Shown here piece by piece: positions 32,772-41,421 of a stretch of DNA of 64,000 nucleotides; the stretch's first letter is position 1; each line of letters begins with the position of its first letter. This stretch comes from CAVXNB01 sp963763085 (GTDB taxonomy: Bacteria > Actinomycetota > Acidimicrobiia > Acidimicrobiales > Bog-793): the NCBI GenBank assembly GCA_963763085.1, contig CAVXNB010000008.1, positions 434,001-498,000 on the forward strand, in the 5' to 3' direction. The notes under the pieces are model-generated. The model saw nothing but the letters and a program-made list of their open reading frames with translations. It had not been told where the DNA came from and ran no database searches. Made by a program: the position numbers and the translations under genes.

Positions 32772-33692
32772 TCAACGCTGTCCATCTGCCGACGGGACTC
32801 GAATCGAGACACCCGCGTCCAGCTCGATAAGCCGTGATACCGCAAGTTCGCCTGCGCCCGGGCCGTAGCTGTCCAGGGCGCGCTCGAAGCAGCGACGAGC
32901 GACCGGCCCAAGAAGGGCTTCGTAACCGACCTCGGAGGCGAGGTCGCAGATCAGTCGAAGGTCCTTGCAGCAAAGCCCCAACGTGAAAGACGTGTCGTCG
33001 TCGCCCGCGAGCAGATTGTCAAGGTCATGTTCGGCAACCCAACTCCCGCCTGCACTCTGGCGGATGACTTGGCCGAGGACGTCGGGGGCGACCCCCGTCG
33101 CCCGTCCGAGCGCGAGCGCCTCGCAGAGCGCGATGACGTGGACAAACCAGAGCATGTTCGTCAGGAGCTTCGTTGCCGTGCCGGCTGGAGCCTCGCCAAC
33201 AAGATGTGCCTTCTGACCGATCATGTCGAAGATCGGCCCAGCGAGGGCGAAGGCCTCCGGGCTCGCCCCCACCATGAGCACGAGCGACGCGTCACGAGCA
33301 CCGTCGGCGGCGCCAGTGACGGGAGCATCGACGAACGCGATGCCGCGGGACCTAGCCGCCTCGTCAAGCTTCCTGCACGACTCGAGCGAGATGGTGCTCA
33401 GGCAGATCAGCGCTGAACCCCGCCTCAGGCGCGAGATCAAGCCGGCCTCGCCAAGGCAGAGCCCCTCCACCTCAACCGGCCCTGGAAGCGATACGCAGAC
33501 CGCGCTCGCATCGGCGAAGTCACCGAGATCCGAGACTTCCTGCGCTCCCTCGGTGACGAGCGACGCGACGCGCTCAGGATCACGATCCAGTACGAGCAGC
33601 GACACGCCGCCACGAAGCAGGTTTCTCGCAATCGAGCCACCCATCGAGCCGAGGCCGACGAAGCCGATGGTCGAACCGGGGCCGAGGATCAT
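32772..33692 (-). CDS. NAD(P)-dependent 3-hydroxyisobutyrate-dehydrogenase-family oxidoreductase
   Basis: The 306-residue protein has the beta-hydroxyacid dehydrogenase layout. The nucleotide loop is IGFVGLGSMGGSIARNLLRGG, followed by VLDRDPERV, the substrate-binding DAPVTGAADGARDASLVLMVGA and the catalytic lysine segment GTATKLLTNML. The helical C-terminal domain contains CCKDLRLICDLASEVG. Members oxidise 3-hydroxyisobutyrate, tartronate semialdehyde or related acids. The ATG overlaps the iclR stop (ATGA), and its own stop lies one base before an ATG that may start the GMC gene. The substrate is not known but should be linked to the GMC/cupin pathway. Confidence 0.9.
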   Translation of the reverse strand: MILGPGSTIGFVGLGSMGGSIARNLLRGGVSLLVLDRDPERVASLVTEGAQEVSDLGDFADASAVCVSLPGPVEVEGLCLGEAGLISRLRRGSALICLSTISLESCRKLDEAARSRGIAFVDAPVTGAADGARDASLVLMVGASPEAFALAGPIFDMIGQKAHLVGEAPAGTATKLLTNMLWFVHVIALCEALALGRATGVAPDVLGQVIRQSAGGSWVAEHDLDNLLAGDDDTSFTLGLCCKDLRLICDLASEVGYEALLGPVARRCFERALDSYGPGAGELAVSRLIELDAGVSIRVPSADGQR

Positions 33693-34465
33693 CCGACCGC
33701 CTCCTTGGGGCTCTGTAACGCGTGATCGAGTCGGTTCGACAGGAGCCCGGAGGCTTTGCAGAGAAGTCTCCCGTGTGACAGCAACCGCTCGCGCCCTAGG
33801 CGCATCGACGGCCCTGAGACGCTCAGAGCCGCAATGACGGATCCTGATCGGTCCCGCACAGGCGCTGCGACGGCGCTCAGACCGAGCTCGAGCTCGTCGA
33901 CGGTCAGCGCAAATCCGCGGCGCCTGACCAGGTCGAGGTCCTTCGCGAGCGACTGCCTGTCCGTGATCGTGTCCTTGGTCAGCCGAGCGAGCGGACCCTT
34001 CGGGAGTTCTGCCGACCCGAACGCCAGGAAGACCTTCCCCGTCGACGAGCAGTGCAGCGGTACGGCCCGTCCCACCCAGTTCGTTGTGCCCACTAAGAAA
34101 TCACTGTCAACTTGAGCGAGGTGGTTGACACCGTCTCGTATCGGCGACGACAGGTTGACGGTCTCGTGGGTCTCGGCGCCGATCTCGTCGAGGATTGGAG
34201 CCGCGAGTTCGACCATGCGCTTATGGGAGAGGTCGCTGAGCGCGAGACGAAGCAAGACCGGACCTGGTCGGACACTCCCTCTCCTGCCGTCGCGGGCCAC
34301 GATCCCGTGACGCTCGAGAGCTCCAACGAGTCTCGACGTGGTGGCCTGGTGAAGCCCGGTCGCCGTTACGAGCTCGCCGATCGTGAGCGCCCGCTCGCTC
34401 TCAGCAAGGCAGACCAACAACTGCGCCGCCCGTTCGACCGCTTGGCTGCCCGAAGGGAGATTCAT
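33689..34465 (-). CDS. IclR-family transcriptional regulator
   Basis: From the chosen start the protein has 258 residues. SQAVERAAQLLVCLAESERALTIGELVTATGLHQATTSRLVGALERHGIVARD is the winged helix-turn-helix. The IclR effector domain (DEIGAETHETVNLSSPIRDGVNHLAQVDSDF, PLHCSSTGKVFLAF, RRRGFALTVDELELGLSAVAAPVRD) follows. As first gene of the overlapped operon it probably controls its own catabolic genes in response to a pathway acid. ATGs at 34465 and 34495 are in frame and neither has a good ribosome site; 34465 gives the usual short N-terminus. Confidence 0.88.
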   Translation of the reverse strand: MNLPSGSQAVERAAQLLVCLAESERALTIGELVTATGLHQATTSRLVGALERHGIVARDGRRGSVRPGPVLLRLALSDLSHKRMVELAAPILDEIGAETHETVNLSSPIRDGVNHLAQVDSDFLVGTTNWVGRAVPLHCSSTGKVFLAFGSAELPKGPLARLTKDTITDRQSLAKDLDLVRRRGFALTVDELELGLSAVAAPVRDRSGSVIAALSVSGPSMRLGRERLLSHGRLLCKASGLLSNRLDHALQSPKEAVG

Positions 34466-34587
34466 ATCATGGATTGATTGACTCACTATGTGCATGTTAC
34501 GCAACAAGAGCGACCAACCGCAACAGGCCGAGCCTGGTGGAGGCAGAGCCTCGGCCGCCGCCGGCCGGCCACCCACGCCAGCGCGAG

Positions 34588-34625
34588 CCTTCCGGCACGC
34601 GCGCAGTCTCACGCGTGCCGGAAGG
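34588..34625 (-). terminator. Perfect 14-bp hairpin between the propeller gene and iclR
   Basis: CCTTCCGGCACGCG (34588-34601) is the exact reverse complement of CGCGTGCCGGAAGG (34612-34625), with a 10-base loop. It begins 14 bases past the stop of the secreted propeller gene on the minus strand and so probably terminates it before the iclR operon. No U-tract is present. Confidence 0.7.
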
Positions 34626-34638
34626 CCTCGGACGGCTA

Positions 34639-35817
34639 TTACTTGAAGATGTTCAGAGTGTTCGTGGCGTCGTCGACGAAGTAGATGCCCTTTCCTCCCG
34701 GCTGAATCGCCAGGCCGAAGAGTGCTCCAGCCCCAGGCGGAGAGCCTGAGTTGTCAAGGCTTGGCCACTGGGGCTGCCCCCCGGCGAGCGTGGACTCCAC
34801 GATCATGCCGTCGCCGCTGTTCACGCTCAGGAGGTCGCCGGCAGGCGTCCAGACGAGGCCTAGCGGCCCGTTCAGGAAGCCGCCGGAGGAGACCGTCTTG
34901 CCCCTGCCGGCGCTCGTGAAGCGGAAGAGCCCGTTTCGGATCGCCGCGATCCGGTTGGCGAGGGTGTCTGCGACGTAAACGGTCCCGTTCGGACCGAGAG
35001 CCACGCCCGTCGGGCCGATGACCAGCGCCGCGGGATCGGTCCTCTCGGCGAATCCCGAGCCGATGACGACTCGCTGCAGCACAGTCGGGGGCGAGGTCGT
35101 CAGGTCGAGCACGAATCGCACGACGGTCCCACCGTGAACCACGGCACCCTTGGCAGCGACGGTCCCGTTGAGCACGTTCGTGACGAAAAGGACGCCGAAG
35201 CCCCCGCCGTCATAGGACGTCATGTCCCAAGGGCCGTTGACGTCAGCGCCCCTGATCGTCTCGACGAGGTGGCCGTGGCTGTTCAAGACGTAGAGGGCGC
35301 CAGCGGTTGCGGTGGCGGCCATGCCATTCGTCGTCGGCAGACTCCCGACCACGACGTAGCCGTCACGGAAGACCGAGAGCGCGGTCGTGAGGCCGACGCG
35401 GGCGTTCGTCTGAGCGGCAAGGTTCGCGAAGACCGTTGCCTGTCCCGACGGTGAGACTTCCATGATCGTGGTTCCGGTCCCCTGCAGGTTCTTGCTGTTG
35501 TTGAAGTTCGAGACCAGCACGTGCCCTGCAATCAGATCACCCACGGACCTCGGCACGACCGCTACGCCGTAGGGGTTCACGTCGCCCTTCGGCGGCACGG
35601 TGGAGGCAACCTGACAAACGGTTGTGAAGGGTGCGAGGTATCCGCCACTGCCGGCCAGCCCGGCCGCATGACAGTGCGTGAACGCCGGGCTCTTGGCGCT
35701 GGTGCCTGGCGATGCTGCACCGGACGCCGGAGACGCGATGGTCATTGCAACGATGACAGCGCTCGCGCAAGCTCCTCCGACGACCTTGGCGACTGTGAAC
35801 TTTCCGATTTTCCTCAT
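34639..35817 (-). CDS. Secreted NHL/SMP-30-type beta-propeller protein
   Basis: The 392-residue protein has a signal peptide (KVVGGACASAVIVAMTIASPASGA). Repeated propeller blades follow, with strands such as NPYGVAVVPRSVGDLIAGHVLVSNFNN, GTTIMEVSPSGQATVFA, GALYVLNSHGHLVETI, GPTGVALGPNGTVYVADTLANRIAAI, GPLGLVWTPAGDLLSVN and LFGLAIQPGGKGIYFVDD. These resemble NHL or SMP-30 repeats, which form six-bladed propellers acting as lactonases or binding scaffolds. No catalytic set can be assigned, so a binding or structural extracellular role is equally possible. Confidence 0.86.
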   Translation of the reverse strand: MRKIGKFTVAKVVGGACASAVIVAMTIASPASGAASPGTSAKSPAFTHCHAAGLAGSGGYLAPFTTVCQVASTVPPKGDVNPYGVAVVPRSVGDLIAGHVLVSNFNNSKNLQGTGTTIMEVSPSGQATVFANLAAQTNARVGLTTALSVFRDGYVVVGSLPTTNGMAATATAGALYVLNSHGHLVETIRGADVNGPWDMTSYDGGGFGVLFVTNVLNGTVAAKGAVVHGGTVVRFVLDLTTSPPTVLQRVVIGSGFAERTDPAALVIGPTGVALGPNGTVYVADTLANRIAAIRNGLFRFTSAGRGKTVSSGGFLNGPLGLVWTPAGDLLSVNSGDGMIVESTLAGGQPQWPSLDNSGSPPGAGALFGLAIQPGGKGIYFVDDATNTLNIFK

Positions 35818-36004
35818 ACTGCCTCCTTGTTGTCGATGGAATGGCTGATCTCACCCGGGGGCGTGCAGGTCCGGCGGCATGGCAAATGGACATCTCTCCG
35901 TTTCGGCGACGACCCGTTCGACAGGTGCTACGGGTGGTCTGTGAAATGGGATTGCACCGGCTGGGCGGCCCCGCCTCGCGGGCCAGCTGGTCCTCCGACG
36001 GCGG

Positions 36005-36898
36005 TCATCCGGTTCCGCCGGATACGGTCACCTCGTGCCAGAGGCCACCGTTCAGGTTCAGTCCGTTGCCCCTGGCCTGGCCGGGTGCGGAGTCGCCGAT
36101 GTAGGCGTACAGGGGATGGTGGTCGTAGGTGGCCTGGAGGGCGCCGTCGGACCGCTTGACGGTGCCGAGCGTGCCGGTGACGCCGGGGCCGGCCGTCGGC
36201 GTCCCGAAGACCGGGGGCCAGTAAGCGGCACAGGTCCCGTAGCAACGTGACGTGGTCGGCCCATCGGGAGCGAACCAGTAGAGCGTGAAACCCCTGGCAT
36301 TGGTCAGCACCGAAGTGTTGCCGACGTGCCCCGTCTTCAACTCGGCGTGTCCGCCCGTGGCGGTGGAGCCCGACCCGGCCGCAGAGGCAGCCGCAACGCC
36401 GAGGAGTGCCCCGGCGACGATGGTCGCGCCTGCGACGGCCCACTCGAGAAGTCGGGCGCGGATGCGAAGCGGGCCGGCATGCTGGCCGGCCTGGGATGTC
36501 GAGCCGGCTCCAGATCGACCCAGCGAGTCGGCGGCGACGAGGGCGAGCACCGCGAACGCAGCCACCTCGATCACTCCGGCGACGATCCCGGCGGTCGTGC
36601 GCACTTCCTTGAAGCCGAAGAGTCCGACCCAGACAGAGAGCAGGTAGCCGCCGAGCGTCGAGGCGGCGAAGCCTGCGCCCGCCGCCGCAAGCAGCCAGCT
36701 GTCGATCAGGACGATCAGGCCAGCGAGGCCGAAGGCCGCGATGACTTGGAGCAGAAAGAGCCAGCCGATCGTCGGGATCGACCGGTAGCCGGTCAGGTAC
36801 AAGTCGAGGTGAATCGCCCCTGTCGCGGCAAGCAGCCCCGCCCCGACCAGCCGACCGAAAAGGTGCCAACGATGCGTCGCCTGCTGTGTGTTGTCCAT
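36005..36898 (-). CDS. Membrane protein with C-terminal COG4315-type extracellular domain
   Basis: The 297-residue protein has about six predicted helices in its first 190 residues, including LVGAGLLAATGAIHLDLYLTG, WLFLLQVIAAFGLAGLIVLID and ATIVAGALLGVAAASAAGS. A soluble domain of two COG4315-type repeats follows: LTNARGFTLYWFAPDGPTTSRCYGTCAAYWPPV and ATYDHHPLYAYIGDSAPGQARGNGL. The same repeats occur in the lipoprotein at 37580-38146. Their function is unknown; redox or copper/heme-related roles have been suggested for the family. ATG 36898 is chosen because the membrane region starts shortly after. Confidence 0.82.
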   Translation of the reverse strand: MDNTQQATHRWHLFGRLVGAGLLAATGAIHLDLYLTGYRSIPTIGWLFLLQVIAAFGLAGLIVLIDSWLLAAAGAGFAASTLGGYLLSVWVGLFGFKEVRTTAGIVAGVIEVAAFAVLALVAADSLGRSGAGSTSQAGQHAGPLRIRARLLEWAVAGATIVAGALLGVAAASAAGSGSTATGGHAELKTGHVGNTSVLTNARGFTLYWFAPDGPTTSRCYGTCAAYWPPVFGTPTAGPGVTGTLGTVKRSDGALQATYDHHPLYAYIGDSAPGQARGNGLNLNGGLWHEVTVSGGTG

Positions 36899-36948
36899 CA
36901 CAGTTCCTACGTTGGCGCCCAGCGGATGGATCGCATTTCGGAAAGGAC

Positions 36949-37533
36949 CTAACGAAATGCCAGCCATGCCGCGTAACCCGCCAGGCCCGACAGAACCACC
37001 GCGGTGACGATTCGGAGGGTTCTGATGTCGATGAACCGCAGAAGTCCCTGCCCGCCCACCACTGCCAAGCCGGCCACCGCCCACAATGCCAGCAGCGCGC
37101 CAACGCTGACCGACAGGGCCGAGTGGTAGTGCGCCGCCAGATTCGCGGTGAGGACCTGGGTCACGTCTCCCCATTCCGCTAGGAAGATGACGATGAAGGC
37201 CGTTACGACGACCTTGCGGTGACTCGCCACCTCTCGCTGCAGGATGACCTCACCCTTCTTCTCCTTCGCCGCCTCACGAAGCGCGAGAGCCGCGCCGACG
37301 ACGAACATCGCGGCAACGACGGCGTCCAGGGCGCGATGCGGGAGCAGGCGGAAGAGGGCAACGCCGATGGTGACGGCGATCGCCACGTGGACGACGAACG
37401 CCGCGGCCGCACCGAGCCAGACCGACATCGGTCGCCCCTTGGTGGCCATGATGAGGGAGGCGAACATGGTCTTGTCGGGCAGCTCACCCAGGAAGATGAT
37501 GGGAAAGACCGCGCCGGCGACGGCGAAGTTCAC
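36949..37533 (-). CDS. GDT1/TMEM165 (UPF0016) family cation transporter
   Basis: The 194-residue protein has six predicted helices arranged as two three-helix repeats. Each repeat has the family signature: FLGELPDKTMFASLI (E-x-x-D-K-T, with Pro in place of the usual Gly) and FLAEWGDVTQVLTANLA. A hydrophilic, Lys/Glu-rich loop (EAAKEKKGEVILQRE) joins the halves. Characterised relatives export Mn2+ or Ca2+. It lies between two COG4315-type genes on the same strand (50 and 46 bp gaps), so the three may form one transcript. I prefer GTG 37533, which follows GGGGTGACC. Confidence 0.88.
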   Translation of the reverse strand: MNFAVAGAVFPIIFLGELPDKTMFASLIMATKGRPMSVWLGAAAAFVVHVAIAVTIGVALFRLLPHRALDAVVAAMFVVGAALALREAAKEKKGEVILQREVASHRKVVVTAFIVIFLAEWGDVTQVLTANLAAHYHSALSVSVGALLALWAVAGLAVVGGQGLLRFIDIRTLRIVTAVVLSGLAGYAAWLAFR

Positions 37534-37579
37534 GGTCACCCCGCCGCGCAGCAAGGGGTGGCGGTCGCCGGCCGGGAGA

Positions 37580-38146
37580 TCAGTACCCGTACCCTCCGCC
37601 GCCGGTCGTGGTGGTGGAGCCGCCGGCCGGCGTGGTGGTCGTCGTGGTCGAAGCCTTGGTGATGACAGCGACCCAGGTGCCCCAGGTGTCCTTCAGATCC
37701 TGGCCGGTGGTCTGTCCGGCACTCTTGTCGCCGACGAAGGTGTGAAGAGGCACGCCGTGATAGGTCACCTCGAGATGCCCCGAGGCATGCGTGGTGCCGA
37801 GGCCGCTGACGCCTGAACCGCCGACCGGCGAACCGCTTCCCGACATCAGGACGGGCGGCCAGATCGCGCTACAAGCCGCTGCACACGGCGCGTTGCCGCG
37901 GAGCGTGTAGAGCGTGAAACCCTTGTTGTTGACCAGGATCGTTCCGAGCTTCGAGTTGTTCGCCGTCGAAATCAGAACCGCAGAGCTCCCGCGGCTGGTA
38001 GTTGGCGTGCCTGAAGACGACCCGCAGGCGGCTGCGACGGTTCCGATCACCAGAAGGCCCGAGATACCGAGCAGCGCCCGTCGCGTCGGAATTCGCCGAC
38101 CTGCGCTCGCTGATGTCGAACCTTCCACAGCCTGCACTTGCTTCAT
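37580..38146 (-). CDS. COG4315-type lipoprotein
   Basis: The 188-residue protein starts with a lipoprotein signal: RRALLGISGLLVIGTVAAAC, whose Cys at the AAAC lipobox would be lipidated. The mature part contains two repeats, LVNNKGFTLYTLRGNAPCAAACSAIWPPV and VTYHGVPLHTFVGDKSAGQTTGQ, similar to the extracellular domain encoded at 36005. The tail is Thr/Gly-rich and ends GGGGYGY. It should be anchored on the outer face of the cytoplasmic membrane. The function is unknown. Confidence 0.85.
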   Translation of the reverse strand: MKQVQAVEGSTSASAGRRIPTRRALLGISGLLVIGTVAAACGSSSGTPTTSRGSSAVLISTANNSKLGTILVNNKGFTLYTLRGNAPCAAACSAIWPPVLMSGSGSPVGGSGVSGLGTTHASGHLEVTYHGVPLHTFVGDKSAGQTTGQDLKDTWGTWVAVITKASTTTTTTPAGGSTTTTGGGGYGY

Positions 38147-38221
38147 GGTTTGCCTCCGAGTCCAAGATTTGTTATGTACCTGATACGGCCGGGCTCTCTG
38201 CGCGGATTGCCAGGGCCGGTC

Positions 38222-39223
38222 TCAGTCTCCGGCCAGTGTCGCCACCATCAGTGCCTTGATCGTGTGCAACCGGTTCTCGGCCTGGTCGAAGACGATCGAC
38301 GCCGGCGACTCGAAGACCTCGTCGGTCACCTCCAGCGCCGAGAGGCCGCGCTTTTCAAAGATCTGCAGGCCAATTGAGGTGTTCGTGTCATGGTATGCGG
38401 GCAGGCAGTGCATGAACTTCACCTCGGGGTTGCCCGTTGCGTCCATGACGGCCTTGTTGACCTGGTAGGGGAGCAGTTCGTCGATCCGTTCGTCCCACTC
38501 CTCGGTCGGCTCGCCCATCGACAACCAGACGTCGGTATAGAGGAAGTCCGCCTTGCTGACGGCTCGAGGCACGTCGGCTGTCACTGTGACCCGAGCTCCC
38601 GATTGCGACGCCAGCCCCTGCGCAATCGACTGGACATCCGAGGTCGGCCAGAGTGATTCAGGCGCCGCGATCCGGACGTCCATGCCGAGCAACGCGCCCG
38701 TGACGAGGAGCGAGTTCGCCGTGTTGTTCCGGCCGTCACCCAGGTAGCAGTACGAGACAGTGCCGAGTGCACGGTTGGCGTGGTCGTGCATCGTGAGCAT
38801 GTCGGCCAGCATCTGGGTCGGGTGCCACTCGTCGGTGAGCCCGTTCCAGACCGGCACCCCCGCATGCTGCGCGAGGATCTCGACGTTGGCCTGAGCGGCT
38901 CCCCTGTACTCGATGCCGTCGAACATCCTGCCGAGCACCCGAGCGGTGTCCTTGAACGACTCCTTGTAGCCGATCTGCGACCCACCAGGGCCGAGGTAGG
39001 TCACATGTGCCCCTTGATCGTGTGCACCGACCTCGAACGCGCACATGGTGCGGGTCGAGGTCTTCTCGAAGATCAGCGCGATGTTGCGACCGGAGAGAAG
39101 CTGACGTTCGGTCCCGCTGCGCTTGTCGTGCCGAAGTCGAGCAGCGAGGTCGACGAGATAGAGAAACTCCTCACCCGTAAAGTCGATCTCCTTCAAGAAG
39201 CTACGCCCGCTGAGGTTCACCAT
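38222..39223 (-). CDS. argF: Ornithine carbamoyltransferase
   Basis: The 333-residue protein has all OTCase signatures. EKTSTRTMCAFEVGAHDQGAHVTYL holds the carbamoyl-phosphate loop STRT, and WNGLTDEWHPTQMLADMLTM holds HPTQ. DVWLSMGE supplies the ornithine-binding region, and KFMHCLPAYHD holds the HCLP catalytic Cys. It joins carbamoyl phosphate and ornithine to citrulline; a catabolic role (arcB) cannot be excluded, since no other arginine genes are nearby. GGGGAG lies directly upstream of ATG 39223, and the GTG one codon later is spaced slightly better. Confidence 0.94.
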   Translation of the reverse strand: MVNLSGRSFLKEIDFTGEEFLYLVDLAARLRHDKRSGTERQLLSGRNIALIFEKTSTRTMCAFEVGAHDQGAHVTYLGPGGSQIGYKESFKDTARVLGRMFDGIEYRGAAQANVEILAQHAGVPVWNGLTDEWHPTQMLADMLTMHDHANRALGTVSYCYLGDGRNNTANSLLVTGALLGMDVRIAAPESLWPTSDVQSIAQGLASQSGARVTVTADVPRAVSKADFLYTDVWLSMGEPTEEWDERIDELLPYQVNKAVMDATGNPEVKFMHCLPAYHDTNTSIGLQIFEKRGLSALEVTDEVFESPASIVFDQAENRLHTIKALMVATLAGD

Positions 39224-39354
39224 CTCCCCATCTTGGTACGGCGAGCTGGCGGCCGCGGGAATTGTTCGTATGACCGTCAGCAGTCCGAAGCCTCCTCCCG
39301 GAGCTGTAAGACCTAGGTTGTCTGGCGAGGCCAGGAAGGAAGGAGCGCCGGGAC

Positions 39355-39648
39355 ATGACCACCTGCACGCACTTGGATCAGATTCGCGACGTAACGCCGT
39401 CGTCCTGGGGCTGTGAAGATTGCCTGGCGGCCGGGCGGCGCGACTGGGTGCACCTTCGCGTCTGCCAGATCTGTGGGCACGTCGGCTGCTGCGACAACTC
39501 ACCCGGGCGCCATGCGACCGCCCACTTCAAGGGCACGACCCATCCCATCCTCCGCTCGTACGAGCCGGGCGAGGACTGGTACTGGTGTTACGCCGACGAG
39601 CTTTTCTTCGAGATCGAGGGCGCGCCACCGGCTCCCTCACATCCGTAG
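39355..39648 (+). CDS. UBP-type zinc-finger protein
   Basis: The 97-residue protein is almost entirely a UBP-type zinc finger: CTHLDQI, GCEDCLAAGRRDWVHLRVCQICGHVGCCDNSPGRHATAHFKGTTHPILRSYEPGEDWYWCYADE. It contains all the expected Cys and His ligands (CxH, CxxC, CxxC, H, H). In eukaryotes this domain binds the free C-terminus of ubiquitin; in actinobacteria small stand-alone versions are common and their partner is unknown. It is followed after 9 bases by a serine hydrolase gene. Confidence 0.9.
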   Translation: MTTCTHLDQIRDVTPSSWGCEDCLAAGRRDWVHLRVCQICGHVGCCDNSPGRHATAHFKGTTHPILRSYEPGEDWYWCYADELFFEIEGAPPAPSHP

Positions 39649-39657
39649 GAGCGCTCG

Positions 39658-40890
39658 ATGGTGCCCATCGAGCCCGAGGTCGACCCGGCCGACGTCGGCC
39701 TCGACGAGGGCCGCCTTGCGCTCCTAGGCAGACATCTCGACCGATACGTATCGGATCGCAGACTGCCCGGCTTCCTCGTCATGGTGACCAGAGCCGGCAA
39801 GGTGGCCTACCTCGAACGGCGCGGCTTTCGCGATCTCGAGGCCCAGGCTCCTCTCGAGCCCGACACCCGCTTTCGCATCTACTCGATGACCAAACCCATC
39901 ACATCGGTGGCGGCGATGATCTGCTACGAGGAGGGTCTGATCGCGCTCGACGACCCATTGAGCAAGTTCGTCCCGGAGTTCAGCGACTCGAGGGTGTTCG
40001 CCGGCGGCTCGTCGTTCCGGCCGGTCACGGTTCCCGCCCTTGAGCCGATTCAGATCTGGCACTTGATGACCCACACCGCCGGCCTGACTTACGGTTGGAT
40101 GTTCAACCACCCCGTCGACGCGATCTACCGCTCGGCTGGATTCGAGTGGGGAACGCCAAGCGGGATGGACCTCGCCGGCTGTTGCGAGCGATGGTCGCGA
40201 CTGCCGCTCCTGTGTCAGCCAGGCACCGAATGGAACTACTCGGTCGCCACCGACGTCCTCGGTCGCGTCGTGGAGGTCGCGTCCGGCCAGCCCCTCGACC
40301 AGTTCCTTGCCGAGCGCGTGTTCGCACCGCTCGGGATGAAGGAGACGAGCTTCTTCGTCGAGGGCGAAGCAGCCGGGAGGCTGGCGGCTCTCTACACGCC
40401 GGACCTTCTCACCGGTAAGGCGACGCGCGCCGATCGCGTCGGCGAGGCGGCGTTGCACCCCCCGTCGGCGTTCTCGGGCGGCGGGGGGTTGGTGTCGACG
40501 GCGGCGGACTACCACCGGTTCACCCAGATGCTGCTGCGGCGGGGCGAGCTCGACGGAGTGAGGATCCTCGGCGGACGGACGATCTCGTACATGACTCGCA
40601 ACCATCTGCCCGGCGGCGCCGACATGGCCCAATTCGGCAATCCCATCGGCGGCCAACCCGAGCCTGGACTGGGCTACGGGCTCGGGTTCTCGGTCGTGAT
40701 CGACCCGGTTGCGCAGAGAGTCAATTCGAGCCTCGGGGCGTACGGTTGGGGCGGCGCTGCGAGCACGGCATTCTGGGTCGACCCGGCGGAGGAGTTGACG
40801 GTCTTGTTCTTCACTCAGCTTTGGCCGTCAACGACCTATCCGGTCCGTCGGGAGCTGAAGCAGCTCGTCTACTCGGCGATCGTGGATTAG
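39658..40890 (+). CDS. Serine hydrolase of the beta-lactamase/esterase (EstB-like) family
   Basis: The 410-residue protein shows the class C beta-lactamase fold. The nucleophile is in RIYSMTKPITSVAAM (SxxK). WNYSVATDVLGRVVEVASGQPLDQFLAERVFAPLGMKETSFFV supplies the Tyr motif and conserved helix. GYGLGFSVV and YGWGGAASTAFWVDP lie near the C-terminus. No signal peptide is visible, so it is probably a cytoplasmic esterase, not a secreted beta-lactamase. The actual substrate cannot be predicted. It starts 9 bp after the UBP zinc-finger gene and is followed 18 bp later by the VOC gene. Confidence 0.9.
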   Translation: MVPIEPEVDPADVGLDEGRLALLGRHLDRYVSDRRLPGFLVMVTRAGKVAYLERRGFRDLEAQAPLEPDTRFRIYSMTKPITSVAAMICYEEGLIALDDPLSKFVPEFSDSRVFAGGSSFRPVTVPALEPIQIWHLMTHTAGLTYGWMFNHPVDAIYRSAGFEWGTPSGMDLAGCCERWSRLPLLCQPGTEWNYSVATDVLGRVVEVASGQPLDQFLAERVFAPLGMKETSFFVEGEAAGRLAALYTPDLLTGKATRADRVGEAALHPPSAFSGGGGLVSTAADYHRFTQMLLRRGELDGVRILGGRTISYMTRNHLPGGADMAQFGNPIGGQPEPGLGYGLGFSVVIDPVAQRVNSSLGAYGWGGAASTAFWVDPAEELTVLFFTQLWPSTTYPVRRELKQLVYSAIVD

Positions 40891-40908
40891 GCGGATGAGG
40901 AGGTCCTG

Positions 40909-41283
40909 ATGGAAGGTGCCTATATCGGCATTGTCTCGGTCCCTGTGAGCGACACACAGCGAGCCCGCGACTGGTACACAGAGGTGCTCGGGTTCGGGAT
41001 CGAGCACGATGAGGTCATGGACGGAGACATGCGATGGATCATGCTCCGGCCGACGGGCGGGGGAGCGGCGATCACGCTCGTGACCTGGTTCGAGTCGATG
41101 ACTCCCGGTTCGATGAAGGGCACCGTTCTGAGCGTGCCGGACATCGAGGCCGCCGCCGCGCACCTGAGAGCTCATGGAGCTGTCGGGGATGACGCCGAGA
41201 TAAACGAAGCACCATGGGGACGTTGGCTCGCTGTCGACGACCCGGATGGAAACGGCTGGGTCGTCCAACAGCCCACCACCTAG
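40909..41283 (+). CDS. VOC-superfamily (glyoxalase-like) protein
   Basis: The 124-residue protein has the beta-alpha-beta-beta-beta module pair of the vicinal oxygen chelate family. IGIVSVPVSDTQRARDWYTEVLGFGIEHD and MRWIMLRPTGGGAAITLV form the first module. GTVLSVPDIEAAAAHLRAHGAV and PWGRWLAVDDPDGNGWVVQQ form the second. Single VOC proteins act as glyoxalase-like, resistance or dioxygenase-type enzymes. AGGAGG lies 5 to 8 bases upstream of the ATG, a strong ribosome site. It is the third gene of a likely UBP-hydrolase-VOC operon. Confidence 0.9.
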   Translation: MEGAYIGIVSVPVSDTQRARDWYTEVLGFGIEHDEVMDGDMRWIMLRPTGGGAAITLVTWFESMTPGSMKGTVLSVPDIEAAAAHLRAHGAVGDDAEINEAPWGRWLAVDDPDGNGWVVQQPTT

Positions 41284-41421
41284 ATGCGACGCCTGACGGT
41301 CGGTTGCGCTGGGATTCCAAGGCGTTTCACAGCTTGAGGGATCATGCTTGGGTAAGACCCGAGGTCGGTCGCGAGGTCGCGCCGCCTCCTGTTCGAGACC
41401 ATTAGGAAAAGGGTGCCAACG

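Noticed and set aside
39658..40890. Secreted antibiotic-resistance beta-lactamase
   Set aside because: There is no signal peptide, and the SMTK/YSV pattern and context fit EstB-like esterases better.
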